64,000 bases of DNA from assembly GCA_021397835.1 (NCBI GenBank), contig JAJFZO010000609.1:7380001-7444000 (forward strand), written 5' to 3'. The DNA is from Moringa oleifera (taxonomy: Eukaryota > Streptophyta > Magnoliopsida > Brassicales > Moringaceae). Made by a program: the position numbers and the translations under genes. The first letter of the stretch is position 1, and every line of letters starts with the position of its first letter. Positions 13,290 to 25,313 of the stretch are shown here, piece after piece. The notes beneath the pieces are model-generated. The model saw only the letters and a list, made by a program, of their open reading frames with translations. It ran no database searches and was not told the origin of the DNA.

Positions 13290-14690
13290 GCAAGTGAGAA
13301 AGACTTACAAAAATATATGTAATTTCATCTTCTATGGAAATGTATCGCACATCAAGTTCTTTGGTACTCACCTTATTACACATAAAATGAACATCCACTT
13401 CAATGTGTTTTATCTTAAAATGAAACAAAGGATTCAATGCTAGTGCTTTACCACCAAGATTATCGCACCAAAGAATGGATTAAGGATAAAAATTCATATC
13501 AATTTCTTTGAGCAAAGACGACAACCAAATAAGCTTAGTTATTACAGTAGCCAAACATTTGTATTTACTCTCCAGACTCAATCTAACCACTACTTGCTAC
13601 TTTTTAAAATACCATGTGATAAGATTTCCCCCTAAAAAACATAATAACCATGTATAGATTTTCTATTAGCAACACCACTAGCTTGATCAACATTTAAAAA
13701 ATTATCTAATAAAAGTTGAGAAGCAAGTTTCAAAGACAAGCCAAGTCAAATGGAACCTTTTAAGTAATGAAGCACTTTTTTGCAAACATTCCATTAATTA
13801 GTAGCATATACTTAGAAAAATTAATTAAGTTTATTTGTAGTTAAATATTGTAAAGCACCGATTGTACTCTCATATAGAGAGGGAGGGTTCAAAAAACTTA
13901 ACATTGTTACCAAGAGATAATTTTGTACCAAGAATCATAAAAGTAGGATAAGGTTTTATAATAAACATATTAATCATATGTAGCAAGTCAATAGTATATT
14001 TGGACTGAGTAAAGGATAGACCAACATCTGTCCTATAAGCTTCAAAATTAAAAAAATAACTAACTGAGCCAAGTGTCTTAAGAGAAAATTTACTATTTAA
14101 ATTATGAACCATTTATGCAACATCATTATCACTCTCCTTAGTGATTAAAAATATCATCCATATAATAAGAGAATTAATCTCCCATTGATATTATAAGAAA
14201 AGAAAAAGTTTGAACCTAAATTCTAAAATTTTCAATTGAGTATAAACCCTTTAAGTTTGTCAAACCAAGCTCAATGCCAATTTCAAGCCATATAAGGCTT
14301 TGTTGAGCTTGCACACAAAGTTAGGTTAAGATTTATCAATAAAAATTAGAAGGTTGCACAATATTAACAGTTTCTTATAGATCTTTATTCAATTTGTTTG
14401 ATATCCTAAGCATGCACTACTACATTTGTAAAATTACTCTGGTGGAGAAGCTTTGACTATAAGACTACAAGTTTCAAAGAAATCAACTTCTAGTGTCCAC
14501 TAAAAACTTTTAGCAATAAGTTTAGCATTAAACTTGTCTAGGGACCTTTCAACTTTTAGTTTAGTTAAAACACCCACTTTTTTGAATCAAATATATGTTT
14601 TTAAAATAAGAAACCAAAGTCCAAGTATTATTATGCATAGGAGTGTTAATTCTTTCTGCATAACTTTATATTATCTTGGATGAGCATATG
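13290..14690 (-). pseudogene. copia pol remnant: reverse transcriptase and RNase H
   Basis: On the minus strand, broken by stops and frameshifts, the blocks run in pol order. From 14650 there is a NNTWTLVSYFKN-like segment, then KVGVLTKLKVERSLDKFNAK (copia WVFKTKxxxDGSIxRYKAR), FFETCSLIVK, KALYGLK, and an IIWMIF segment where YVDDI is expected. Next comes LGSVSYFFNFEA (LGxLxYFLGIEV) with SQ/TQSKYTIDLL. RNase H blocks follow: SIHGYYVF, NLITWYFKK, WCDNLGGKALALNP, and KHIEVDVHFMCNKV at about 13380. The catalytic-site equivalent is altered and many stops are present, so the copy is dead. The expected integrase is missing upstream. Confidence 0.8.
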
Positions 14691-15039
14691 GCCTCTTTCA
14701 CAGTAATAGTTTCTTCATTCTACTTAACAGTGATAGATTGAGATTGTTAGTAAACAAAAGAATGGAAGGCAGCGGAAGTGTTTTGCTTGCGAACTTCAGT
14801 AGACGAGGTACCAATTTGAATATTAATAAAACTGAAAATCTTGATACATTTATCAAAAAATCTTGTTGGTTCTTTATCTTGATGGCCCTCCCAGAAAGAG
14901 CTTCATAATCCATCCCAAAAGCTTTCCACCACCTAACAAGAAAAATCAATAAACATCTATTTATTGACTTTATGTAGACGACCCAAGAAGAGGAGTGAAT
15001 TGGGTACTTCAAATATGTAGAATATAAGTTCCTTCTTTA

Positions 15040-15905
15040 CTTTATTCCGCAATCCACTTCCTCTGCTTGTGTTTTTTTTCTTCATTCTTGAAATTCTTCT
15101 TATTTCTCAAGAATTTCTTGAACCTTCTATTAATAAGAGTTATGCCACCCTCACCCCTTTCCTCATGACTAGAGGCCTTTTCCTCGTTGATGGATGACCT
15201 GAGTGCAATCGTCTTCTTCCTTTTCACTTCTTATTCTTCCCTTCCATTCATCACAATCTCATGAGTTAAGAGTGATCCCATGAGTTCTTCAAATAACATC
15301 TTATTTAGATCTTTTATTTCTTATATTGTAATCACTTTAGGCTCCTAATTAGGAGGGAGAGTCCTATGTATCTCTTTTACCATTTCAACATTTAGATAAG
15401 TGTGACTATCATTCTTTAAAGAGCTAATGATATTGTTGAATCTAATAAACATTTTAGAGATTGTCTCTTATGTTTCTTTTTAAAAAGTTCATAGCTATGA
15501 ACTAGTATATTGATCTTAAACTCCTTAACTTGACTAGTTCTTTTGTACACTCTCATTTGCACACACCTTATTGAACTCTCTTTTATCAAGAGTATAAAAT
15601 AGAATATTAATTGCTCTTTGATCTGTCCCATCTTTTCTTTTATCTTTTTCATTGTACTCACTTTTTTCATTTTTCACTTTTATTCCTTCTACTATTTGTT
15701 GGTATATGTGGTCCATTTTCAATCACCTTTCATAGATCAAAGTCAATGGATCTAAAATACACATTCATTCCAGTCTTTAGTAACCATAATTATTTTCATC
15801 AAAATATTAAAGCCTAGAGATGGAAAGTCCTTTTACTCCATTAGATTTCATGGTTATCATTACTAATGTTTAGCTCTAAACAATTAATGTTTAATCAAAT
15901 CTGAG
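15040..15905 (-). pseudogene. copia gag remnant (UBN2-type)
   Basis: Minus-strand blocks, with stops, match the copia gag family: a KMFIRFNNIISSLKN-like segment near 15430 (gag MxxRFTxIxNxLKxLGK), then EMVKEIHRTLPPN (gag EEMVRKILRSLPxxW), EPKVITI, and ELMGSLLTHEIVMN (gag EELxGSLxTHE) near 15270. A lysine-rich tail follows at 15042-15227. No zinc knuckle is seen. Pol sequence from 14690 downward follows without an integrase, so gag and pol may be a deletion product of one element or parts of two. Confidence 0.65.
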
Positions 15906-15925
15906 TATCTTAGTTCTGATAACAT
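15903..15925 (-). other. Retrotransposon primer-binding site (tRNA-iMet type)
   Basis: On the minus strand, just inside the proposed LTR border, the sequence reads TGTTATCAGAACTAAG. This is close to the TGGTATCAGAGC sequence used by most plant copia elements to pair with initiator Met-tRNA. It sits immediately upstream of the gag remnant, as expected. Confidence 0.55.
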
Positions 15926-17037
15926 TGGTTAGCCTTATGTAGGTAATCTAGAGGATATGAATCAAGTATTTTAAATTTTTTTACTTATATAGCAAGCTTT
16001 TGAATTTGTTTGCTTGAATCTAGCAATCATACAATATAACTAATAATTAAATATGCAAAATATAAAAGAGAAAGAGTAAAAAAAAGCAAACATAATATCT
16101 ACATGGTTTGACCAATCGTTGCCTACATTTACGACTTTAAGCTAAGGTTGAAGATTTCTCTATTTCTTTAAACAACACCTTGATTTAACCTCAATTAAGT
16201 CTTTTATAACTTTGGTGAATGCCCTCACTAACTATCCTAATCTTTCAAGACTGATACAGAAAATGAAACTCCCTTTTAGAGTATATGAATACAATGAAAC
16301 TCTAGATCTCACAAGAAATGCCCAAAAAGGGTTTTAATATTTGAAAAAGCGAAGAACTTTAAATCTTGAGAGAAGGAAGCTATATCAATATTTTTGCTTT
16401 TCAAAAGTTATTTCCATATGCTTTTTAAGGCCTTATTATACCGTAACTTTAAAATATAGACACATCTTTGATTGTTTGAAATTCAAAAATCTCGTGAGAG
16501 CTGTGGCACTGGGTAATTGAGCAATGATACTAACCAACTAACCGTTAGAGATAAAAATTCAAATTAACCGTATTTAGGTAGTGGTACCAATCCAGATAGT
16601 GAGTTGGTCGGTGGTAACACATGTTAAGTTGGTACCACCGCCTAAGCACCTAGCAGGTCCTTGATTTTCCTTACTTAGTTTAAGTATTTTTGAAATTTTT
16701 CTTACAAGTCTAGACTTTCTAATTCTTTGAAAAACATATACATGTCTCATTTTATGAAGGGTTTTTACGATTTGAAGAGCTTTTATAATGGCATGATTTT
16801 GCTTGAACCCTTTTTGTCATGCAAGCAAATAAAAATTGTATTGATCACAAAGAGATGTACATAGGGTCATAAAGATCTTAGTCTACTTACTTGACCTTCA
16901 AGTTTTTTTGTTATCGTATAACTTCAAATATCTTCAATCTAAGCTTCACATATCATTTAAAACATTAGTTTTAAAGTTATTTATTATCATCAAAATACAT
17001 CATCATATTTTCATCACGTGAGACTATGGGGCTAACA
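15926..17037 (-). mobile_element. Candidate 5' LTR of the gag-bearing copia remnant
   Basis: The right side of the primer-binding site starts with TGGTTAGCC and a matching end GGGGCTAACA lies at 17028-17037. Together these give TG...CA borders inside a short inverted repeat and a length of about 1.1 kb. The stretch has no ORF. No partner LTR was found on the left, so the call depends on the border motifs and the adjacent primer-binding site. Confidence 0.45.
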
Positions 17038-17839
17038 ATATTTATTACCAATTTCTAGTGAGCAAAAAGAAAAGTTTATCACAATGCAGTTATTGATGCC
17101 TTTCAATTTGCATCTGATTTATAAGTTTTACAAATCAAGAGTTGAAGATAAAATTCTTTCCAATAATGCATATCCCTCTTAAATCTAACACTAACAAAGA
17201 TATACATTTGTCTCTATTGTGACTCTACATTAGCCATGATCATCTAGAGCCTTTTTCAGTAAAGACTACATTAATACCCAAGCAAGAAGAAGGATTGAAG
17301 ATACTAACACAAGTGAGTGGCCTTCAATGATTGTTGAAGTTTCTGCTACTAATCAAATAATGTTGATATCTTTTTGTTTATTTATCTTGTTTTTTCTCTT
17401 TATTTCTCTTTTTAACTTTTAGTTCTCAACAATAGTTAACTTAACTCGTGGCCAATAGAAAGCTCTAAGAACCACCCTAATCACCAAGATATTTCTCGAT
17501 CAAGCAAACAAATCAAGAATGGTTAAAATGTTATGGTTGGTCTTGGTCAAGCAAGCCAACTAAGAAACTCGAATGTAGAAAACATGAAAAGGAAGAAAAA
17601 ACCAATGTAAGAGAAAATTAAAATGCATCGTTTTGATTTAATAAAATAAATCATGAAAATTTAATTAATTTAACCGTTAACGTCGTTGATGATCCATTAA
17701 CATAGGGTTTGCATTAATCGATTATGTAATATCTAGGTATGTATCATAGCTTTTAAAACATGAGAGTTTGCTTAATAAAAAATTTGAAATATCAAGGTTT
17801 TATGAGACCTTTATCCTACATTAAATTAGCTATTATTGT

Positions 17840-18430
17840 AATTTTTTAGGGTAAATATCATTTAAAATCTTAAGTTTTACTCTCTCCCTTTAATCAAAAC
17901 TTAACGTTTGAAACATCTTCAAACAAAATCTAGTCTATCAATTTTGATCAAATTAAATCTTATCAAAAAATTTAAAAACTAAACATATTCAAATTGAAGA
18001 ATTTTTACCAAGATTTTTAATTTAAAATTTTTTATAAGTGTAAAGAAATATTTTAGGTACCATCACAAAAAAAATTTAAAATTTTTTGAGTATGACAATA
18101 TTTTTTTAAAAAAATTGTACAATAAAAAATTTTAAAAAATAGCTCATTAATAAAAAATTATTCAAATTTGAGAGATGAAATCGAAATAAAATTTAGAATC
18201 TATTTTTTAGGTATTTCAATAATGAAAATATAATTAATTTTTCATAATTATTTTTACTAAGATTTAATTTGATCAAAATAATAAATGAAGGTTCCTTTAT
18301 AAACATTTTAAAAGTATGGTTTGATTGAGAAGGAGCACAAGACCTTGGGTTTAAAATAACATTTACTATAATTTTTATAATCAAACATTAAAGTTTTATG
18401 ACATTTTTAATCTACATTTAATTAGCTATT
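17840..18430. repeat. Best copy of the AT-rich dispersed repeat family
   Basis: Used here as the reference copy. Ordered blocks: GGTACCATCACAAAAA, TTTTTGAGTATGACAATAT, AGCTCATTAATAAAAAATTA, TTTGAGAGATGAAATCGAAA, ATTTCAATAATGAAAATATA, TTTTTCATAATTATTTTTAC, then a GGTTTGATTGAGAAGGAGC-like block and TTTATAATCAAACATTAAAG. Related block series occur at 225-690, 7240-7740, 10000-10970, 22440-22990 and 35880-36320. No protein is encoded. Confidence 0.55.
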
Positions 18431-19878
18431 AATATAATTCATATATATATAATAATAAGAAGAATAACACCCGTATTTAGTTGAACTCAACAATACAAAA
18501 AAATAAAATAAAATTAACCTAAACCTAATCATAAAACTATTAGTATATAATTTCACACATATATTAATCACCCATGCATGTTCTAATTTTCATTGTACTT
18601 TGAATTTTCATAATTTAGGTTTTGCACATTTTAAGCAATTATTCTACATACAGAGCTCATGGGTTTAATCTTCTATAAAATAGTTTTTTAAAATAGTTGT
18701 AAAAGTTAGCAGCTTTAGAAAACATATTTGCTCTCCTGCATTGACAATTTTTTATATAATATGCGCAGGATTTATTGTAATATCACACAGACCTGTATAT
18801 AAATATATATGTATATTATTATTATATGTTATTTAATACATATTATGATGATATTATTAAATTTATCAGCACGTATTTGATATTATAAAATAATTTCATG
18901 TATTATAAAGTTTAATAACTAATAATAAAAAATATGAAAAATAATTTAAATTTTTTATAAATATTAACAAAAATAAGATAAATAAGGGATCATGATTCTT
19001 ACATTTGGGCTACTTTATGTCATTGCCTTGAAATCTTAATTCCTTCTAATTTATCCTTTCAAATTGTCATTGACTATTTAAAAACATATTTACAGAATTT
19101 ATGAATTCAAATTATTGTATATTGTGCATAATTTTTAAATTATACAATATATACTGATTTACTTATTTATCAACAGAAACTATTATTTTTAAAATAAAAT
19201 CATATTATTTTTATCTAGAATTTTATCAATTTAAAATAAAACTAAATTAAAATAATAAGATAACAAGAGGGATGGCGATATAAACTCAAAAAAAAAAAAA
19301 AAAGATGGATGAAGATATATTTAAGGAAAAAGAAAGGAGGCTGCAGATATATAAGACAATAAATGTCTTAAGTAAAAAAATAAAAAAGCTTGAGGATTTG
19401 GTCGGTCACGCAGGTCAACCATGTGCGTGCAAGTGCGGGTTATCGGGTGGCGGGTCGCCAGAGCTCCGGTAAATTGCCATGAAGCTTCTTCTCTCCTTCC
19501 TGTTCTCTTCCTTGGTATACAAGGCCCTTTTTATTTTTCGTTTTTCTCTACTTTAATGTCATTCCTTTACAAAGCTGTTAATTGAGGTCACTAAAGCTGG
19601 AAAATGATTGAGGAAGTTGGGTTTAAAATCATCAATGGGATGGACCCCGGTTTTGTCTCCCACTACCCGCCATCTCTCTGACCGGTACACCTCTGTTTGT
19701 CTTTCTTCTTATATTATACCCACAATCTACCTATCTCGGTTTCAATCACAAGTCTCTGCTATAGCTATTTCTCCGTCTTGTTCTTCATCATTTCGGCCGG
19801 GATTTTTCAATAGAACAGACTTCAAGGAGCCAATAGCGACTGTGTGGTTTTTTGGATTGTTTCTGGGTGGTTGTAGTA

Positions 19879-20685
19879 ATGGCCGGCATGCTTCCTGGTG
19901 TTGAATGTGCAAGACGGAGACGGTTCCATCAAAGCGGATCGTGCTCTGATTCACCGGGCGTGGTCGTTTGGACGAGGAGGTCTTCCTTCTGTTTGTACAC
20001 AAGCAACCGTGAAGGCCATCATATGTCTATCTCTTCCTCGGTACTTTTTCCTTCTCTCTCAGATGTTCCTTCTTCTTATTTGTTTTGGATTATGTATGAG
20101 ATCATTTATATGGGATTTGATTTGATTTGATGAAACAGCAAAGGAACATATTAAACCAGTCGAATCAGGAAGATGAGAAGCTAGGAGGAGTAGCAAGAGA
20201 AGCTAAGGAACGATTAGATGAGAGATTCAGAACACAGAGGCAAAGGAAATCAGACACCAAAAGGTTCAAAAGATTTCCCCCTTCGATTTCGTGGATCAAA
20301 TTGTGAAGAAACTCCGGGTTCTAATCCCGTTAGTTTGTTTTAATCTACCCGATTATATTTGTGATTTCCATCATGTGACTGTGTCTGGTTCAGGCAAAAC
20401 AGCAAAGAGAGGTTGAGGTGTGTGGATGAGAGATCTATGGTGGTAGGAGAACTGCAGACAGAGGTTTTGGGATCGAAGAAAAGTGGTTCAAAAATTTTCA
20501 GTTGGGCTAAGCTCAGCTGGAAGGCATCAGACCAGGAAGACTGTGCCATTTGCTTAGATAGGTTCAAGGCCGGTGAGACCTTGGTGCACCTTCCATGCGC
20601 TCATAAGTTCCATTCAAAGTGCTTGGTGCCATGGCTAGAGAACAATGCTCATTGCCCTTGTTGTAGAATGGAAATCTTGTCTTGA
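19879..20685 (+). CDS. RING-H2 zinc-finger protein, probable E3 ubiquitin ligase
   Basis: Three exons (19879-20040, 20139-20263, 20394-20685) with GT-AG introns join in phase to give 192 residues. The start MAGMLPGVECARRRRF is the N-terminus I recognise from a conserved plant family often auto-named RHY1A-like. Residues 70-95 are highly charged (AREAKERLDERF) and probably helical. The RING-H2 domain lies at the C-terminus: Cys146, Cys149, Cys164, His166, His169, Cys172, Cys183 and Cys186, with spacing C-x2-C-x14-C-x-H-x2-H-x2-C-x10-C-x2-C. All eight zinc ligands are present, so it should bind an E2 enzyme and transfer ubiquitin. Its substrate is unknown. No membrane segment is seen, which suggests a soluble protein. 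The long CT-rich leader (about 19480-19878) contains upstream ATGs (for example at 19604) that could lower translation. Confidence 0.9.
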
Positions 20686-21755
20686 CCTTTGAGCATGTAT
20701 CCTTCCTTGTACCACATCTTTGGTGTTGTTCACATATGTTTGTGATAATCCTGGGTGAACCTGTTGTGTTAGGTTTATGTATGAATCTTGATTTCAAGCT
20801 AATCTTCAGCATTTTCTTCCGAAACCCATACCCCCTATATGCAATTAATTCAATTTTTTGCACTGAAAATCGATCACCCTAAATATCAACTCGCCTTGGT
20901 TGGCAGAAAAGAAAATTGGTAAGTCCCATCTGGGTATTTAATTTCATGTATTATTGTCTTTCCCAGAAAGTTTCCAGAGTGTATATCTTGGTTTTGGCAG
21001 TTCCAGGAAGGACAAACAGATTGAGATCTTCAAGTCCTTAGTAAAATACAGGCTGCTGGTACTCTTTCTGAAATCTGCAAGAAATTATTCTTCATTTCAT
21101 TGTTTGTATAATGCTGCGTAAATAGCATAGATTGATTATCATCACTGAAATTATGATTCAGATTGGAGATAATATCTCGAAGAAACCGGAGAGTTTTTGT
21201 TTTCAGGAAACAGTCCATGCCTGCAGGCCTGGACTTCTTGGTTCCATCTCCACCTTGTGGCCTGGAGTCCCCTAGAAACCAACAATGATGGTTTTGGAAA
21301 TACCTGCATTTTATTATTGCAATAAAGTTTCCTGGAAATTCTCAGTTTTCCTGGAAAGTTCAAAACTTCAAATCATGACATGACTTTCATTGCATCATTA
21401 CAAGACAAGCCAATACTTCCAAACTTTCCATCACATTTTTCTTTTCATCTTACAGGCTGCAGAGGTTCTTCAGGCTGCAGAGGTTCTTCTTCAATCTTAT
21501 ATTATTTTCCGTTTTCTGTACAAATTGTATTCATCCAGGCTATTCAGAACATTTTTCCATCCTTAAAAGAATAACATACCACATATGCAGCAGTTTGCAT
21601 CTTTCAGAAATATGTTAATTATTAATTGCTTTAATTCATTAATCTGAGCTGTTGAACTTCCACATAATTTTTCTTTGCTGATATGAGGCTGTTCAGAGCA
21701 TGTTGAACAGTCAAAAGATTAACCTAGCTGCCCCACGTTTTAAATTATGCAGCCA

Positions 21756-21760
<5 letters not shown>

Positions 21761-21787
<27 letters not shown>
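21761..21787. repeat. (AT)n microsatellite
   Basis: Uninterrupted alternating AT, read directly. Confidence 0.9.
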
Positions 21788-21789
<2 letters not shown>

Positions 21790-22175
21790 TCGGACTATTT
21801 TTATGAATTGTTTATTTTTATTATATTGATAATAGAGTTGTCATAATTTTAAAAAATATATACATTATAAAAAATAAAATTTTATATATTAATTATTAAA
21901 ATAATTTTTTATGAAATGAGTTTTGAATAATATATAAATTTAAAAAAATGAACTATTCTATGTTATCACGGGGCCAATCTGTATACTATTGTAATCACAT
22001 TACAAAATGTATGGCGAGTTGAAAGCTGAAACGTTTCAAACAGAAAAAACGCTTTCAGCTGGTCGGAGGAAGGAACCACGTGGGCTGTCTTCTCTGCTCC
22101 AAGGAGATGATGGCACATTTTGTGATTTGAGCGGCTGTAGTATCTTTGTCTGAACTCATTGTATCTATAAAATAA

Positions 22176-22230
22176 ATAATAATAATAATAATTAATAATT
22201 AATAATTAATAATTAATAATTAATAATTAG
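22176..22230. repeat. AAT / AATAATT microsatellite
   Basis: An (AAT)n run passes into a heptamer tandem repeat AATAATT of about six units, read directly. Confidence 0.9.
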
Positions 22231-22439
22231 AAGGAATATTTTATTTTATTTATTTATTGTTTATGGAAGCAAAACTGGCAGAAAATAATTACTGGGTCAT
22301 GCTTCCACGCTATGTTTCCTCCATCTGATTGAGGCTTTCTTTGTTGTTTTTCTGCTACAATAGTTTTGGGTGTCAAATCATTAGATAAGTACAACAATGT
22401 ATGATTGATGCGTTTCACGCTCAATCTTACATTAGATAT

Positions 22440-22990
22440 AAATTCGTTATTTTGTTAATTATAAAAATTTTACAATTTTAATCAAATTTTAATTTAAACA
22501 TTAAAATTTTAATTGATTTATTTTTATTTTTAAAATTTTAAATTTTTTTCTATGATCAAAATCTAACTTTCAAAATAAATTCAAGTAAATCATAACTCAA
22601 AATAATTATTAAAAATTATTAATCTTTTTATTATTCAAACAGATTTTATATTTTATTTTGATTTTACTTATAAAATTTTAAAAAAATTTGTTAATCAATT
22701 ATTTTTTATAAATTTTTAAAATTTTTGATGGCATAAATTTTTAAGAAAAATATTTTTAGTACTCAAAATTTTGAATTTTTTTTGATGAGAATTTAAATAT
22801 TTTTTTTTACATATATGAAAAATTGCAAGTCAAAATTTGTTGTAAAATATTTTTAATATTTAAATTTTTTAATAAGATTTAATTTAGATAAAATTAAAAT
22901 TATTATGATTTGTTTAGATGCCTTTTGAAAGTAAAGTTTGATTGTTGAGAGAGAATAAAATGTAAAGTTTAAAATGATATTTATTCAAAA
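22440..22990. repeat. Copy of the AT-rich dispersed repeat family, inverted
   Basis: Contains the family blocks partly in reverse complement, including GTACTCAAAATTTTGA-like DNA. It ends with an AAGTTTGATTGTTGAGAGAG block that resembles the GGTTTGATTGAGAAGGAG block at 18315. No coding capacity. Confidence 0.45.
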
Positions 22991-24954
22991 TTTAAACATT
23001 AAAATTTCTATGATCAAAATCTATTAATAAAATATAAATTTAAATTACTTGGTGACATATTTTCTAAGAGCAAACTACTACTTCAACTTTTAAAAATTCT
23101 GTAATCTCATAAATATAAAAATATATTTTCAAAATGTAAATTATAATGACAATGTGATAAAAAAATAAACAGATAATAAATTGAAAAACAACATAATTTA
23201 AATTGATAAGCTTATTTGTATTGATATGAAAGGAATTTATTGTTTGCCGCCTTAAGGAGGGCCACTGATTAATCTCAGCAAGAAGTGATTCTGATCCAAG
23301 TTGGGATCAATCTGTCCATATCTCTCACCCACCTTGATAATTAGACTGCAAATAATGCAGCACTCTTGTCTGAGTAGTGGGCCAAGGAAAATGCTTGAAT
23401 CAATGCCAAGAAAATGACTGGGAAGGAAAAGTCCTGCTTATCTTAAATTTTCTCTCCTGCCAATCAAAAATTGAAGAGAAAAAAAGATTACCCAAACTGC
23501 AAATTGCATCATCTTCCTGGGTAGGGGCCATATGCTTGACAGTGTAATGACAGCAATGTTACCTATAAAAGTGGTAAACATGTCATGTTGCATCCATTAC
23601 AGGAATTTGGTTTTGTCATTTCATTCCAAGAAATATGCTTTCTGTTGTTTTTTTCTAGTAAAAAGCAAGAAAGAAAAAAGAAAAAGAAAAGAGGATTAGG
23701 TGGCCAGACTGGTGGCTTTAACATCTTAATGATAATTATTGATTTTATGAAAGATTAGCTTAAAGTTAGTGAAGTCTGATTATAACTTTTGTTGCATTAT
23801 AGAATTAGAATTATAATTATAACATATGGTCCTACCATTAATAATTAAGATTGCGGTAATTCGTGCTTGATTAGGAAAAAAAAATTACCCCGAAGAAAAT
23901 GTTGAAATTTTTTTGATGAATCCATTTATTGGGTGATTATTTATTGAATTTTGTAATTCAAAATTATTCAAATTGGTCAATATAGTTTCAATTTCATTTA
24001 AGTTGAAAATTGTGTCCATACGTTTTTCAATTTTTTTTGACATATAACAACATTAACATAAAAATGTGTATTAATGGGAAAAATATTTCTTTCTCAATAA
24101 AATTAAAAAAATATATATTTCTCTTTCTTTTGTTTTCTTGCAATAGATTTTTTTTTTTCTTTCTTCTCTCTTTCCTTCTCTTATACTTTAAAATATTAGA
24201 ATTGATTTCTAAACCAACAAGTAATAAAAACAAAACTAATACTTACCACAAAACATACCCAATTATTAAAAAAAAAAAAAACAATTTGTTCATTATGTAA
24301 TGATGATGTTTAAAGTTGACAAAATGGATTTATATTAAATCAGGTAAATATCACATAATTTTTTTATAATTTTATTAATTTTTAAAAAATATTTATGATA
24401 TTAAAATTTTATAATAAATATCAATTTGATCTATTTTTTAAAAAAATTTATAAATATATATTTTTTGAACATATTGTGGTCAATTATTTTCTTGAAAAAG
24501 CATATGTTTGGTAAGATAAATATTATTATGGTCCATGGATGGGTATGTTCTAACAAACATGTGACTTAACCGGCAACCTAAGCCTTCATTAAGACATTTG
24601 AAGTATGCGATAGAATAGGAAGATCATACACAAATAATTAATATTTTTTAAAGATGAAGTAAAAGAGTAGATAACCGTTGTCGTGTAACCTAACATCAAA
24701 AATATTATTTTTATATATTTAAAAATTATTAATGCTGTTACTATTATTTCACCTCTCTTGGCATCTTATGGGAACATTTTTTTGTTTGCTAAAATAATAT
24801 TAATAGTGAAATTTGCATAAAGGGTGGTTCAAGTTTTCGGGACTCTGAAAGTTCTCTGTTAGGTTAGAACTTAGAAAAATACAAAAAGAGTTCTGGTTGT
24901 TGAGATTAATAGAAGACGAAATTGCCAAAATTGGCAGTTAGATACCGATCATTT

Positions 24955-25065
24955 GGGAAAAAAACATGTTTTATTAAGTTTGGTTTTTTTAGCACTTAAA
25001 TGTCTTGGAAAGTCAAAGATACCCTTGCAAAAGACAATGATACCCTTAAAAATTAAATGAACTCG
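24955..25065 (+). repeat. Left degenerate terminal inverted repeat of the MULE
   Basis: Compared by eye with the reverse complement of 34175-34286. Shared blocks in the same order are a GGA/GGGAAAA start, ATTTTA(A/T)T, TTTTTNACACTT-like DNA, AAA(G/T)(A/T)TACCCTT and a following AG-rich stretch. Similarity is patchy, as in MULEs with weak or no TIRs. Confidence 0.45.
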
Positions 25066-25313
25066 AAAATTTATGAGATTTGTCCGAACACATTTCTTTT
25101 TTGGCGGAAAAATCTTTCCCTCTTTCGGCCACTCTCTCTCTTCGAGCTCTGTCTTTCTTCGCCCTTCCTTTGAGTTTTATTTCTTCCAATCTTTGTATCC
25201 AAGATCTATCAAATCAAGATCCCAAGAAGAAATCGAAGGCTAGTTATCTTGCGCAGAGAAAGAAGCTCGTGTTTTTGACAATATATTCTTCTTCATAATC
25301 AGACCGTGCTCGA

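Larger units (their letters stand above)
20700..24950. other. Intergenic with 3' UTR, microsatellites and an AT-rich repeat copy
   Basis: The first few hundred bases are the likely 3' UTR of the RING-H2 gene. A duplicated GGCTGCAGAGGTTCTTC unit occurs at 21457-21490. A mixed-composition block at 23230-23660 includes a TATAAAAG at about 23564 but no ORF I can support. The rest is AT-rich. Confidence 0.3.

Noticed and set aside
19608..20130. Long + frames and a minus frame around the first RING-H2 exon
   Set aside because: The spliced model beginning MAGMLPGVECARRRRF is coherent across three exons; the other frames are leader or shadow frames.
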